NCBI GenBank assembly: GCA_963676415.1
Contig: OY781097.1
Location: 4,650,001 to 4,714,000, forward strand
Direction of reading: 5' to 3'
Length of the DNA: 64,000 nucleotides
Source: G963662905 sp963676415
GTDB taxonomy: Bacteria > Bacteroidota > Bacteroidia > Bacteroidales > WRLA01
The number at the start of each line of letters is the position of its first letter. The first letter of the stretch is position 1. Both the position numbers and the translations under genes were made by a program. Below, in pieces: positions 50,495 through 60,400 of the stretch. Below the pieces are notes generated by a model that saw only the letters and a list, made by a program, of their open reading frames with translations, did no database searches and was not told where the DNA came from.

Positions 50495-50941
50495 ATGGTT
50501 CCCAATGTTTTGCAGTTTCAAAGTGCGAGTGAAGATGTATTTTTGAGGCAAATGGATTTCCAGAAATTCATTATGGACCATGAAAGCCTCAGCGCCGAGC
50601 TGATGGCATGGACTCGCCTGATTATCAGCGCACGCAAAAACTGCGACTATTGCATCCGTATGAATGCAGGCATGTTGCTAAGACGCGGCTACACTGAGGA
50701 TGAAATCAAGCAAGGCATAACCAATCCGGCAGAAGTTCGTTTGACCGACAAAGAAAAAGCCATGCTGCATTTTGTTTTAAAAATTATGTTTGAGCCAGAA
50801 AAAATCGAAGAAGCAGATGTGGATACTTTAAAAAAAATGGGTTGGTCGGACAAAGAAATTTTTGAAGCCAGTTGGGCAGGTAGCAAGCAATACGGTATGG
50901 TTCAGCTATTTAAAGGATTTAAAGTAAAATTAGACATATAA
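50495..50941 (+). CDS. Carboxymuconolactone decarboxylase/AhpD-like protein
   Basis: A 148-residue all-helical protein. It has the AhpD-type redox motif NCDYCIRMN (Cys50 and Cys53) between helices, with LMAWTRLIISARKNC before it and EASWAGSKQYGMVQLFKGF at the C-terminus. Such proteins act as alkylhydroperoxidases or thiol reductants. In frame upstream the sequence VKPLNENLEAAIGMVPN looks like the family's real N-terminus, but no ATG, GTG or TTG lies there, so either a non-standard start is used or the gene is slightly truncated. It is convergent with a histidine kinase, 2 bp apart. Confidence 0.75.
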   Translation: MVPNVLQFQSASEDVFLRQMDFQKFIMDHESLSAELMAWTRLIISARKNCDYCIRMNAGMLLRRGYTEDEIKQGITNPAEVRLTDKEKAMLHFVLKIMFEPEKIEEADVDTLKKMGWSDKEIFEASWAGSKQYGMVQLFKGFKVKLDI

Positions 50942-50943
50942 AT

Positions 50944-52965
50944 TTATGAGCGGGGAAGTTTGAGGATAAACGAGCTTCCCTGCCCTTCTTTGCTTTCCAC
51001 TTCTATGGTTCCGTTGAGACGCTCAGTAAATTCCTTCACTAATATCAGCCCCAAGCCTGTCCCTTCTTCGCCTTCAGTGCCTTTCATATGTATTTTACTA
51101 TCGAGCCGGAAAGCTTGCTGTATTTGCTCCTCCGACATCCCCATGCCGTAATCCTTCACAATTATTTCTGTCCATTGATCCGATTTACAACTTCCGTAGA
51201 GCTCCACCTCTGATTTTCTCGCGGAAAATTTTATTGCGTTGGTCAGCAGGTTCAACAAGAGTTGCCTCATCATATTGTCATCGGCAAAAACCGTGCACTC
51301 ATTTTCAATATCAATTTTTATTTCGATTTGCTTTTTACGCGCCATTGCATCTACCAGCCCTATAACTTCATATATGATGCCGGCCATTTCAACTTTTTGC
51401 GGATTGCACGGCAGCTTTCCCGACTGGCTTCTTGACCATGTGAGCAGATTTTGCAAAAGCTGGAAGGTATTATAGGTTGATTCATTGAGTATGTTTGCAA
51501 AATCCTTCCTTTCTTCCTCCGTATAGTTTTCCCAATCTTTGGATAAAAGGGAGGAATATCCCAGAATTGTACTAAAGGGATTTTTCAAGTCATGCGCCAG
51601 AATACTAAAAAACCGGTCTTTTGTGGCATTCAGGCTATTAAGTTCGGAATTTTTATTTTTAATCAGTTTGTTCATTGCTTCAATTTCCCTAAGCGCTTCT
51701 TTTCTGATGCGCACATTGCGCAAAACAACAATCAATGAAACAATAAGGACAATAACCATTCCACCAAGCGCTATTTGTTTGGTACGCAGGTTTTTCAGTT
51801 TCAGGTCGGATTCCATCAGCTTTTTTTCCAGCATTTGGCTATGCCGCTCTTCCTTTTCAGATTCATAACGCTTTTTCAGGCTTTGTATCTGCATATCGTG
51901 CACAGAACTCCACATGCTATCCTTGAGTTCAAAATACAATTCAGCATATTTATTGGCCAATTCCGGTTCATTTAATGCCAGGTAAGCCTCAATAGTTTTG
52001 CGGGTTAAAGAAATCTGCTGATTAAAAACACCCGATTGTTGCGCAAGCCAGTATGCCCTTTGGAAAAATTGTATTGCTTTACGGTACTGATGGTTCAATG
52101 CGGCAATCCGTCCCTGATTTGCTACAAAAACTTTCTTTGCGCGGATCAAAATACTGGTATCCAATGATTTAATAATTTCGTTATTTATAGACTGGAGGCT
52201 ATCAATAAGTTCCAATTTAAAATATCCTTCGGAGAGGTTCTCCATCAAGAGAACTTCCCCATGGATATTCTGATTTTTTTTCTGATAATTTCCTGCTTCC
52301 AGAAGGTAATCAATGGCAAGCTTATAGTCACCGTGCATATTCGCCAGAGCCCCAAGGTTATTGAGGTTTGTAGCAATTAGGCGGTCATGGTTGATCCTTT
52401 TGAAATATAGCAATGCTTTAAGAAAATATTCTTTTGCTTCTGAATAATCGAGGATATTCATATGTGCCACGCCGAGATTAGTATAGGACTCAGCAATACC
52501 CAAGGAATCCCCCTCTTGCTCTTCAATACGCAAGGAACTTAAATACAGATCAATAGCACTTGTATAAAGCCCCTGGTCATCATAAATTACACCAAGATTA
52601 TTCAGGACATTTTCATAAATACTGAACTCTTCACCCGAATCTTCAATCTTTTTTTTCGCCTGGGTATAATAATGAATTGCAGAGTCGGGATTTGATTTAA
52701 AATGGTATAATAATCCCCAATAATAATCGAGATAAACATCAAGTGTATCGTTTTGATGCGGTTCTATGCAACGAATAAGTTCTTCACTGATATTCGGATC
52801 GGAATAGAAGTAGTTGTTGGCTTGCGTAAGTATATATTTGATTTGTTCATCTCCTTTTTTATCAGAAATTTGAACTAAAACCGAATCCGGAATAGCTGCA
52901 TGCAGCATAAAGGGAAAAAGAAAGATCAGGAAAAGCCAAATGCTCTTTCTTATTTTTGAGGCCAT
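50944..52965 (-). CDS. TPR-containing sensor histidine kinase
   Basis: A 673-residue membrane kinase. A signal peptide/anchor (MASKIRKSIWLFLIFLFPFMLHA) precedes about eight tetratricopeptide repeats in the periplasm (about 60-350), then a coiled coil, one transmembrane helix (about 398-418) and HisKA with FFSILAHDLKNPFSTILGYS, then HATPase_c (NLLTNAIKF, DYGMGMS, GTGLGL). TPRs probably bind a periplasmic protein or peptide. No receiver domain is present and no regulator is adjacent on this strand except the NtrC-like gene further upstream. The signal is unknown. Confidence 0.92.
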   Translation of the reverse strand: MASKIRKSIWLFLIFLFPFMLHAAIPDSVLVQISDKKGDEQIKYILTQANNYFYSDPNISEELIRCIEPHQNDTLDVYLDYYWGLLYHFKSNPDSAIHYYTQAKKKIEDSGEEFSIYENVLNNLGVIYDDQGLYTSAIDLYLSSLRIEEQEGDSLGIAESYTNLGVAHMNILDYSEAKEYFLKALLYFKRINHDRLIATNLNNLGALANMHGDYKLAIDYLLEAGNYQKKNQNIHGEVLLMENLSEGYFKLELIDSLQSINNEIIKSLDTSILIRAKKVFVANQGRIAALNHQYRKAIQFFQRAYWLAQQSGVFNQQISLTRKTIEAYLALNEPELANKYAELYFELKDSMWSSVHDMQIQSLKKRYESEKEERHSQMLEKKLMESDLKLKNLRTKQIALGGMVIVLIVSLIVVLRNVRIRKEALREIEAMNKLIKNKNSELNSLNATKDRFFSILAHDLKNPFSTILGYSSLLSKDWENYTEEERKDFANILNESTYNTFQLLQNLLTWSRSQSGKLPCNPQKVEMAGIIYEVIGLVDAMARKKQIEIKIDIENECTVFADDNMMRQLLLNLLTNAIKFSARKSEVELYGSCKSDQWTEIIVKDYGMGMSEEQIQQAFRLDSKIHMKGTEGEEGTGLGLILVKEFTERLNGTIEVESKEGQGSSFILKLPRS

Positions 52966-53043
52966 GGAAGTACCTTTTACTAATTGTTAATGGTTTTATA
53001 AGCTGAGCCCAAAAGTAACAAAAATATACTAATCGGGCAACAC

Positions 53044-54393
53044 TTATAAACGAATGATAAACCTGCTTCCCTGCCCTAATTCCGAAACCACATGAAGGTT
53101 TCCCCTATGCATATACACCAACTGCCTGCATAAACTCAGGCCGATTCCATTCCCATTTTCGCGCGTAGTATAAAAAGGGAGGAAAATTTTCTCGATTTCA
53201 CTTTTTTCGATCCCGCAGCCATTATCCGATACCTCTATTTGCACACGGCCATCACTGGAGCGAAAAGCGCGCAGGGCCACCGAAGGATCATCAATATCTT
53301 TAACCGCAATAAAAGCATTCTCAATTAAATTGATCATAAGCTGCATAAACTGGGATTCGTCTATTTGTATGCTCAATTCATCATCTTCCAGCACTTTACG
53401 GTAGCGGATCGATTGCTGATCGGCCTTTTCACGGAACAGCAAGATCAGGTTATCCAACAAATCGCGCAGATAAACTTTATTTTTAACAGGTTCCGGGATT
53501 TTTGCCAGCTTCCGGTATGATTCCACAAAACGCAGCAGGCCGGTATTGCGTTTATGAATTACTTTTAAACCTTCATCTAGCCTTTGGAGGTCTTCATCTG
53601 AGAGCTCCCCGGGCTTTATCAGCTCACCCTCTTCTGTGTGCAAATTATGTTGCATGCTGTGCGATAAAGACCGCACGGGCGTAATACTGTTCATGATTTC
53701 ATGCGACAGTATGCGGATCAGCTTTTTCCAGGTCTGGGTTTCTTCTGCGTTTAATTCAAAACGGATATTTTGCAGGGATACAATAATATAGTTCTCTTCC
53801 TGAAGCACGAAATGCGCCACCCTGAGGCTCAGGCTTTCATTCCCATAATCTCCTGGAAGTTTTATAAGCCGCGGACGGTCGTCCTCCGCATGCAAAATGA
53901 GCTGCGAAAAACCTTTCTGAACCTTTTCCAGGTCATCAATTGAATGTACACGACTGATTCCCAGCAATGATTTCATATGATCATTGCATAAAACCACGGA
54001 GAGCCCGCTTCTGCGCGCAACCAGGACGCCGGTGGACAAATGGCTGAGAATACTTCCATAGAGCATTTTCTGGCTTTCACGTGCAGTTTTTTCCTCTGCC
54101 AGAATATCAATAATTGTATTCAGCATCTGGCTGAGATTGCCCTGACCTCCATCGGTACGGAAATGCTGCACCGTTTCCCGGCTGCGGATCCATTCAAAAA
54201 ACTGATTGATTTTCTGGTTATTCCTGTTCACATCACGAATAAGCAATATGGACTCAATGAGCAGAAAAATCCCAAAAGTAAATGGCGTAACATAAAGATG
54301 GTCTTTTAGGATGGACCATGCCAAGGCAAATGAAGTGATCAATATCAGGATGATATAAACTATAACCCTGATATTAAATGTTTTAAAGTTCAT
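53044..54393 (-). CDS. NtrY-like sensor histidine kinase
   Basis: A 449-residue kinase with two N-terminal transmembrane helices (about 9-26 and 35-52), a PAS-like region (110-200), HisKA with LIRILSHEIMNSITPVRSLS and HATPase_c (NLIENAFIAV, DNGCGI, NGIGLSL). NtrY-like kinases phosphorylate sigma-54 activators. It overlaps the NtrC-like gene by 11 bp, so the two form a two-component pair. Confidence 0.92.
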   Translation of the reverse strand: MNFKTFNIRVIVYIILILITSFALAWSILKDHLYVTPFTFGIFLLIESILLIRDVNRNNQKINQFFEWIRSRETVQHFRTDGGQGNLSQMLNTIIDILAEEKTARESQKMLYGSILSHLSTGVLVARRSGLSVVLCNDHMKSLLGISRVHSIDDLEKVQKGFSQLILHAEDDRPRLIKLPGDYGNESLSLRVAHFVLQEENYIIVSLQNIRFELNAEETQTWKKLIRILSHEIMNSITPVRSLSHSMQHNLHTEEGELIKPGELSDEDLQRLDEGLKVIHKRNTGLLRFVESYRKLAKIPEPVKNKVYLRDLLDNLILLFREKADQQSIRYRKVLEDDELSIQIDESQFMQLMINLIENAFIAVKDIDDPSVALRAFRSSDGRVQIEVSDNGCGIEKSEIEKIFLPFYTTRENGNGIGLSLCRQLVYMHRGNLHVVSELGQGSRFIIRL

Positions 54394-55750
54394 ATTTCTT
54401 CATTTTATTGTACATGGTCTTGCGGCTGATACCCAGTTCTCGGGCAGCTTCGCTGACATTATCATCATTTTTGCGCAAGGCCATTCGCAGCAAGCGGATT
54501 TCGTTTTCCTCCAGGTTTAGCGTATCCGGGCTATCATCGATCGATTGGTCGTTAAAATAAAAATCGGAATTGGTAAGCTGGCTCCCTTCGCTCAGGATCA
54601 CAGCTTTTTCGATCACATGTTCCAGTTCGCGTATATTTCCGGGCCAGGTGTGCTTTTTTAGTTTTTGAATGGCTGAAGCATCAATTTTATGGATTTCCCT
54701 TTTGTATTTGGAAGCAAATTTTTGCAGGAAAAACTGTGCCAGGACCGGAATATCCTCTTGTCGCTGCCGCAGGGGAGGAAGCTCAATTTGGATCGTATTG
54801 ATCCTGTAGAGCAAATCCTCACGAAATTCCCCATCATCCACCATATTATAAAGGGGCTGGTTGGTGGCACAGATCAAACGGAAATCCACCGGAATGGCCT
54901 GTGAGGATCCGATCGGCGTTACTTTTTTATTTTGCAAGACCGTAAGCAGTTTCGATTGCAAGGCCATATCCAGGTTCCCGATTTCATCCAGGAAAAGGCT
55001 ACCGCCGTATGCCACTTCAATTTTGCCTTTCCGGTCTTCCATTGCACCTGTAAAACTCCCTTTTTTATAGCCAAAAAGCTCACTCTCAAAAAGGGTATTG
55101 CTCAGCGAGCCCAAATCCACCGGCATAAAAATATCTCCCGAGCGGCCCGATTGATGATGAACTTCGCGTGCAATCACTTCTTTTCCTGTTCCGTTTTCGC
55201 CCAAAATCAAAATATTGGCATCGGTTTTTGCTACTTTGGCAATCATCTGATATACCTTTTTCATTGCCGGCGAATCGCCTGTAACCAAACGGAAACCCAA
55301 ATTAATCTGTCCCTGAAGCACATCTTTCTGATCTTTCACCTGGCTCAGTTCTTTATTGCTCCTGCGCAGCTTATAGGCTGTTTGGAGGGTACTGAGAAAT
55401 TTTTCATCCTCCCAGGGCTTGGTGATAAAATCCGTTGCCCCTTTTTTCATGGCTTCCACAGCTAATTTCACATCGCCATAAGCTGTAATCAGGATAATAA
55501 CTGCGGCCGGATCGAGTTTCAGGATTTCCTGCATCCAGTACATCCCTTCGTTACCGGTAGTTTGCCCTGCCCTGAAATTCATATCCAGGACATAGACATC
55601 CCAGTCTTCTTCGCGTAAAAGAGCAGGAATCCGGTTTGGGTTGCGTACTGTTTTTACAGTTTCAAAAACGCCCTGCAACAAATATCGTATTGCCAGCAGA
55701 ATATCCTCATTATCATCTATTACTAAAAGCCGTCCCTGGTTGCGTGCCAT
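54383..55750 (-). CDS. NtrC-like sigma-54-dependent response regulator
   Basis: A 455-residue activator. Receiver domain with Asp56 (VYVLDMNF); AAA+ sigma-54 interaction domain with GENGTGKE (Walker A), FLDEIGNL (Walker B), and the loop GSFTGA, where Ser replaces the usual Ala of GAFTGA; C-terminal Fis-type helix-turn-helix (VSEAARELGISRKTMYNKMKKY). It binds upstream of sigma-54 promoters and drives open complex formation. It is read first in the operon, with the NtrY-like kinase following. Target genes are not evident in the window. Confidence 0.95.
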   Translation of the reverse strand: MARNQGRLLVIDDNEDILLAIRYLLQGVFETVKTVRNPNRIPALLREEDWDVYVLDMNFRAGQTTGNEGMYWMQEILKLDPAAVIILITAYGDVKLAVEAMKKGATDFITKPWEDEKFLSTLQTAYKLRRSNKELSQVKDQKDVLQGQINLGFRLVTGDSPAMKKVYQMIAKVAKTDANILILGENGTGKEVIAREVHHQSGRSGDIFMPVDLGSLSNTLFESELFGYKKGSFTGAMEDRKGKIEVAYGGSLFLDEIGNLDMALQSKLLTVLQNKKVTPIGSSQAIPVDFRLICATNQPLYNMVDDGEFREDLLYRINTIQIELPPLRQRQEDIPVLAQFFLQKFASKYKREIHKIDASAIQKLKKHTWPGNIRELEHVIEKAVILSEGSQLTNSDFYFNDQSIDDSPDTLNLEENEIRLLRMALRKNDDNVSEAARELGISRKTMYNKMKKYEL

Positions 55751-56235
55751 AAAGATATTGTTAAGTACTTAGTATTCAACAAAGTTAAAAATTTGCTCAC
55801 ATCTCAACGTTAATTGTGTAATTTTTATACATAAACCACAACGGACACAAACATAAAACCCTGATTAATAAAATATTACTTCTTGGCATCAGGATTAATT
55901 AACGATAATGAACAAAAAAAACGCTTTATAGAAACTACAGAAACAGAAAAACACCCCAAAAAAATGCTGGCATCTGGTTTATGGATGCTCCTGAAAAGAA
56001 ATAGGTTTCAATGAAAATAACAAAGCAGTCTTTACATCTTAACTTGTACCTGCCAATATGAATTTAAAGAAAACATAAACCCATATATCTTAGCAGCAGT
56101 CATTACTATGGTAATCACTTTAGTTTCGGCAAGCATCATCAGCATAATAACGATAAAGGAGAACCCGTACAACGTACTAATATACGAATAGGGCGGACAG
56201 CAAGAGGGAAGCAACAGAATTACGCATATAAAGAT
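55751..56235. other. Intergenic region upstream of the NtrC-like gene
   Basis: About 485 bp, A+T-rich, with no supported gene. A 60-codon minus-strand frame (56032-56214) is hydrophobic but has no start signal. A short match to the CRISPR repeat end (AAACCACAAC near 55834) appears to be chance. Confidence 0.4.
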
Positions 56236-56266
56236 AAAGCCTGTAAATCAATAATTTACAGGCTTT
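56236..56266 (-). terminator. Terminator of tRNA-His
   Basis: A perfect 13-bp stem (56236-56248 with 56254-56266) and a five-base loop directly after the tRNA on the minus strand, followed by an A/T-rich tail. Confidence 0.8.
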
Positions 56267-56271
56267 TATCG

Positions 56272-56346
56272 GGTGAAAGATGGGACTTGAACCCACGACC
56301 CCTGGAACCACAATCCAGTGCTCTAACCAACTGAGCTACATTCACC
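56272..56346 (-). tRNA. tRNA-His (anticodon GTG)
   Basis: The cloverleaf folds on the minus strand: D arm AGCTCAGTTGGTTAGAGC, anticodon arm CTGGA-TTGTGGT-TCCAG with anticodon GTG, T arm GTGGG-TTCAAGT-CCCAT. The extra 5' G opposite discriminator C is the histidine identity element. One acceptor pair is a T-T mismatch (GTGAATG with CTTTCAC). Confidence 0.95.
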
Positions 56347-56384
56347 ATTTTTAGAGATCGTTTTTCCATACGGAAAAAGTGGTG

Positions 56385-56414
56385 CAAAGATAATCCAATT
56401 TGGAATACCTGCAA
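56385..56414 (-). promoter_or_regulatory. Promoter of tRNA-His
   Basis: On the minus strand TTG (56412-56414), a 19-bp spacer and TATCTTTG (56385-56392) match the Bacteroidota consensus, 39 bp before the tRNA. Confidence 0.75.
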
Positions 56415-56493
56415 GGACTTTTTTAAAAAAATTCAGTTTCTTTTTTTCAGCGAAATGAGTAGTTTTACAAAAACTCAATAAACCAAATTTATC

Positions 56494-57258
56494 ATGGCAG
56501 ACATTATCGATTACAAAATATTTGGCGACGATATGCAATTGGTTGAAATAGAACTGGATCCGGGTGAAGGTGTTCGTGCTGAAGTAGGCGCAATGATGTA
56601 TATGGAAGACGGTATTGAGATGCAGACCAATACAGGCGGCGGGATATTTAAGGGCTTTAAACGTATGCTGACCGGTGACGGATTTTTCATCACTACATTT
56701 CTTTACAGCGGTTACAGCAAAGGCCATGTGGCTTTTGGCGCCCCTTATCCCGGCAAAATCATTCCCATTCACCTTGGACAAGCTGGCGGCCAGTATCTTT
56801 GTCAGAAAGACGCTTTTCTTTGCGCTGCAAAAGGTGTGGACATTGATATTGCATTTACAAAGAGAATCGGCGCCGGTTTATTCGGTGGCGAAGGCTTTAT
56901 CCTTCAAAAGCTCAGTGGCGATGGCATGGCTTTTATACATGCTGGAGGCACTATCATTGAAAAGCAATTGCAAGGCGGCGAAAACCTGAGGGTTGACACA
57001 GGCTGTTTGGTTGCTTTTGAACCTTCCGTGGATTATGACATCAAATTTATTGGAGGGTTCCGCAATGCATTGTTTGGCGGAGAAGGATTATTCCTGGCAA
57101 GCCTGAGCGGCCCGGGAAAAGTATATTTACAAAGCCTACCCTTCTCCCGGCTGGCCGACCGTATTTTTGCCGCAGCAAAATTTCAGCAAAAAGGTGAAAA
57201 AAGAGGAATTGCAGGTATGGGCGGCGGATTGCTCGGAGACCTGCTATCCGGAGATTAA
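56494..57258 (+). CDS. AIM24/TIGR00266-family protein
   Basis: A 254-residue beta-rich protein: LVEIELDPGEGVRAEVGAMMYMEDGIEMQTNTGGG and repeats of the same fold (FGGEGFILQKLSGDGMAFIHAGG; LFGGEGLFLASLSGPGKVYLQSLPF). This is the TIGR00266 family, related to mitochondrial AIM24; the fold is a trimeric beta-solenoid-like barrel and the role in bacteria is not settled. The C-terminus is Gly-rich. It is monocistronic and ends in a clear terminator. Confidence 0.9.
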   Translation: MADIIDYKIFGDDMQLVEIELDPGEGVRAEVGAMMYMEDGIEMQTNTGGGIFKGFKRMLTGDGFFITTFLYSGYSKGHVAFGAPYPGKIIPIHLGQAGGQYLCQKDAFLCAAKGVDIDIAFTKRIGAGLFGGEGFILQKLSGDGMAFIHAGGTIIEKQLQGGENLRVDTGCLVAFEPSVDYDIKFIGGFRNALFGGEGLFLASLSGPGKVYLQSLPFSRLADRIFAAAKFQQKGEKRGIAGMGGGLLGDLLSGD

Positions 57259-57279
57259 TAAATTTCATCAGCAAATATC

Positions 57280-57315
57280 AAAAAGGGAGGAAAAAATAAT
57301 TTTGCCTCCCTTTTT
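57280..57315. terminator. Terminator of the AIM24-family gene
   Basis: An 11-bp perfect stem AAAAAGGGAGG / CCTCCCTTTTT (57280-57290 with 57305-57315), 21 bp after the stop codon; A and T tracts on both sides make it usable in either direction. Confidence 0.85.
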
Positions 57316-57450
57316 GCTGAATATTTACAAGTTGGAATATTTCAAATACAACTTTTTACCTAAAGTATTTGTCTGAAATTCAATAATAATGCTTAAATTA
57401 GCAACTCCCATAAAGAGCTAACGTAGAAAAGAACCCGTAATTTATCTATT

Positions 57451-60400
57451 TTGCCAACTTGCTTTGACAAACATAAAGAGTTTAAGCCTTTAACCAAGGC
57501 AATAAAAGGACTGATATCAGTTCTGGTATTACTCTTTATACAATTTAATTCCGCGGGTCAAACCTACTACTGGGTTGGTGGTAACGGAAACTGGGGCGAC
57601 ACATTGATGTGGGCTTTTAGCTCAGGCGGAACAAACCATCCTTCAACGCCTCCCGGAATCAATAATGATGTTATTTTTGACGGCAACTCATTTCTGGCAG
57701 AAAACGACACTGTTTTTATCACAGACATCAACAGCCAGGAATGCCATTGCAGAAGCATGAGGTGGCTTAGCGGATCACAAACGCTTGATCCGGTTTTAAA
57801 AGGAGCCCACGATCTGCATATTTACGGATCTTTGCAGCTTATTCCATTTGATGATGGAGAAAACTATCAGTTTCTAGGCCTGATTTACTTCAAAGCAAAC
57901 ACAGCAGGCAACACTTTACGCACATACAGCATCCGGTTCAGAAACCATATCTATTTCCGGGGCGATGGCGGAGAATGGAACCTGCTCGACAGCCTTGTTG
58001 TTGACAACCACATCTACCTTCACGAAGGAACCCTCAACACAAACAATTTTGCAGTAGAATGCGACCGTTTCTTCAGCGATTATCAAGCCGAACGCACCCT
58101 GAACATGGGCAGTTCGAATTTCTACATACGAAAAGGCTGGGATCCGTGCTGGTTTATTGATTACAGTGAGCTGATGACGCTGAATGCCGGCACATCCACG
58201 ATTATTTTCACACATACCATGAACGGCGAAATGCTTGCAGGACATGGGCTGCGCTATAACGATGTAGTGTTTGAAAGCCATTATTTGTATGGGCAGCTGG
58301 AAGCCGTTTCCGACACATTTAATAATGTAAGCTTCACTGATGCCTCTTGTGGCGCGAGGATTTATGGCGACAACAATGTTTTTACCAATGTATATATTGA
58401 AGATGAAACAGAGATCACAGGCCACAACAATCAGGTTTTGGACAGCATCTTTTTTGGCCACGACATCACAATAGAGGAAGGGAGCAACTCGTTTAAACGA
58501 TCATTTTGGCGCAGGTATCAAACTGATCAAACAACGCCAACCACAATGACCCTTGAAGCCGACAGCACACAGTCCTTCTTAGATGGCATTGAAATGCTGG
58601 GGGATATCGACTGTGAATTCACAAAAATCACCAGTGGCGCAACCAATAAAAATGCCATTGTATTTTCCGACAGCGTGATGACGCTCAACTTCATGGAAAT
58701 TAAAAACATCACAGCCACAAATACTTACGACCCTTCCGCCAGCGGTACACATCCCGACACAGCATATAATTCACTGCTTACCGGCACAGTTAACTGGGTA
58801 AATCCGGATGCATTTATCCCAATGCACATCGACAGCCTGCTCATCACCGATGTAAGTCCATGCTATAACGACAGTAATGGCGTTTTAAACATTTACGCTT
58901 CGGGTGGTTTAGGAAATATCGAATACAGCCTCGACAGCAATGACTGGCAGCCTTCACCGGTTTTCACTGATCTGAAAAAAGGCCCGGTCAGTATTTTCCT
59001 CAGGGAAATCAGGGCTTCCGGGCAGATTTGCTCCAGCGAGCACGCCAGGGACACAATCATTTCAGGTCCTGACAGCCTGATCATCCACAATATCACAACA
59101 GATAGCGCCATTTGCCATTCCGAATGTTCAGGCAGGATGATCTTTGAGATCACCGGAGGGACCTTGCCATACGATATTTCGCTCAATGGTGGAACAAACT
59201 GGACAACAGGCGACACCTTAGAAAATATTTGTTCCGGAAATTACAGCAATATCCTGATAAGGGACATCAACGGCTGCCCATATGACGGCCCGGCTATCAG
59301 CGCGCAAACAATCCAACAACCAGCAGAAACTATAATCAGTTTTAATGCTCAAAACCTGCTCTGCCACAACGACAGCAGTGGAAGTATAACAGCTAATGCA
59401 AGCGGAACCCATCCTCCTTTTTCGTATTCCTGGGTGAATGTCCTGGATCTTTCGGACACAATATCCACAGGCAATACAGCTTCCTTTCTTGCAGCAGGAA
59501 CTTATAAAGTGATTACGTATGACACATACGGCTGCCTAAAAACACAATACCAAAGCATCACACAGCCCGACACACTTAATATCGGCTTCAGTACAACGGC
59601 CATCAATTGTTTTGGTGATTCAACGGCAACGCTTACAGCTACTGCATCTGGTGGAACAGCTCCCTTTTCGCATTACTGGTCTGGTGGGCAAAGCCAGTTA
59701 AACACCAATCCTTCAGTGCTTTTAAATCAGCCTGCAGGAATTTACACCGACAGTATTACGGATGCAAACGGCTGTAATTTTAAGAAAAGCCATGAAATTA
59801 CCCAGCCAACGGATTTAGAAATTGTTTTTGATACCATCGCCCATTTAGATTGCTATGGAGCGCAGGGCGGTTTTATTAAAGCATCGGCTTCCGGAGGCAC
59901 ACCACTTGATCCGCCATTAAACCCCTACATTCTAAACTGGCAACCCGGCGGGGAACCGACAGATTCAATTTATCACAAAGCGGCAGGCGAATACATTTTT
60001 TCGGTTACCGACAAAAAAGGCTGTCAGAAATCCGACACAGCAACAATTACACAAAATCCGGAAATAGAAGCAGACTTCAACGTCTTTCATCCTGTGTGCC
60101 ATGGCGAAAGCACTGGATATATAAAAGCCAATATTTCAGGCGGTTTTCCCGGCATTGAAACACCATATCATCTCGAATGGACCAAATACGGCTCCACTGA
60201 AATCATAAGCAGAAGCGATTCTGTTTTTCATCTGGCAGCAGGCACTTACGAGCTTAAAATTACGGACAGCCTCAGTTGCACCAAATTTGAAACTGTAGAA
60301 ATCATCACACCGCCGAAACTGCAGATAAACTTTCTACTGGGCACCGACAACTGCAGCGGAACAAGCGGAAACTGGATAAAGGCGATTGGCCTGGGAGGAA

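Noticed and set aside
55828..55845. AAACCACAAC resembling the CRISPR repeat end
   Set aside because: Only about 10 bases match, with no periodicity or second copy nearby.
56032..56214. 60-codon hydrophobic minus-strand frame
   Set aside because: No promoter, start signal or family resemblance; A+T-rich DNA easily yields such frames.
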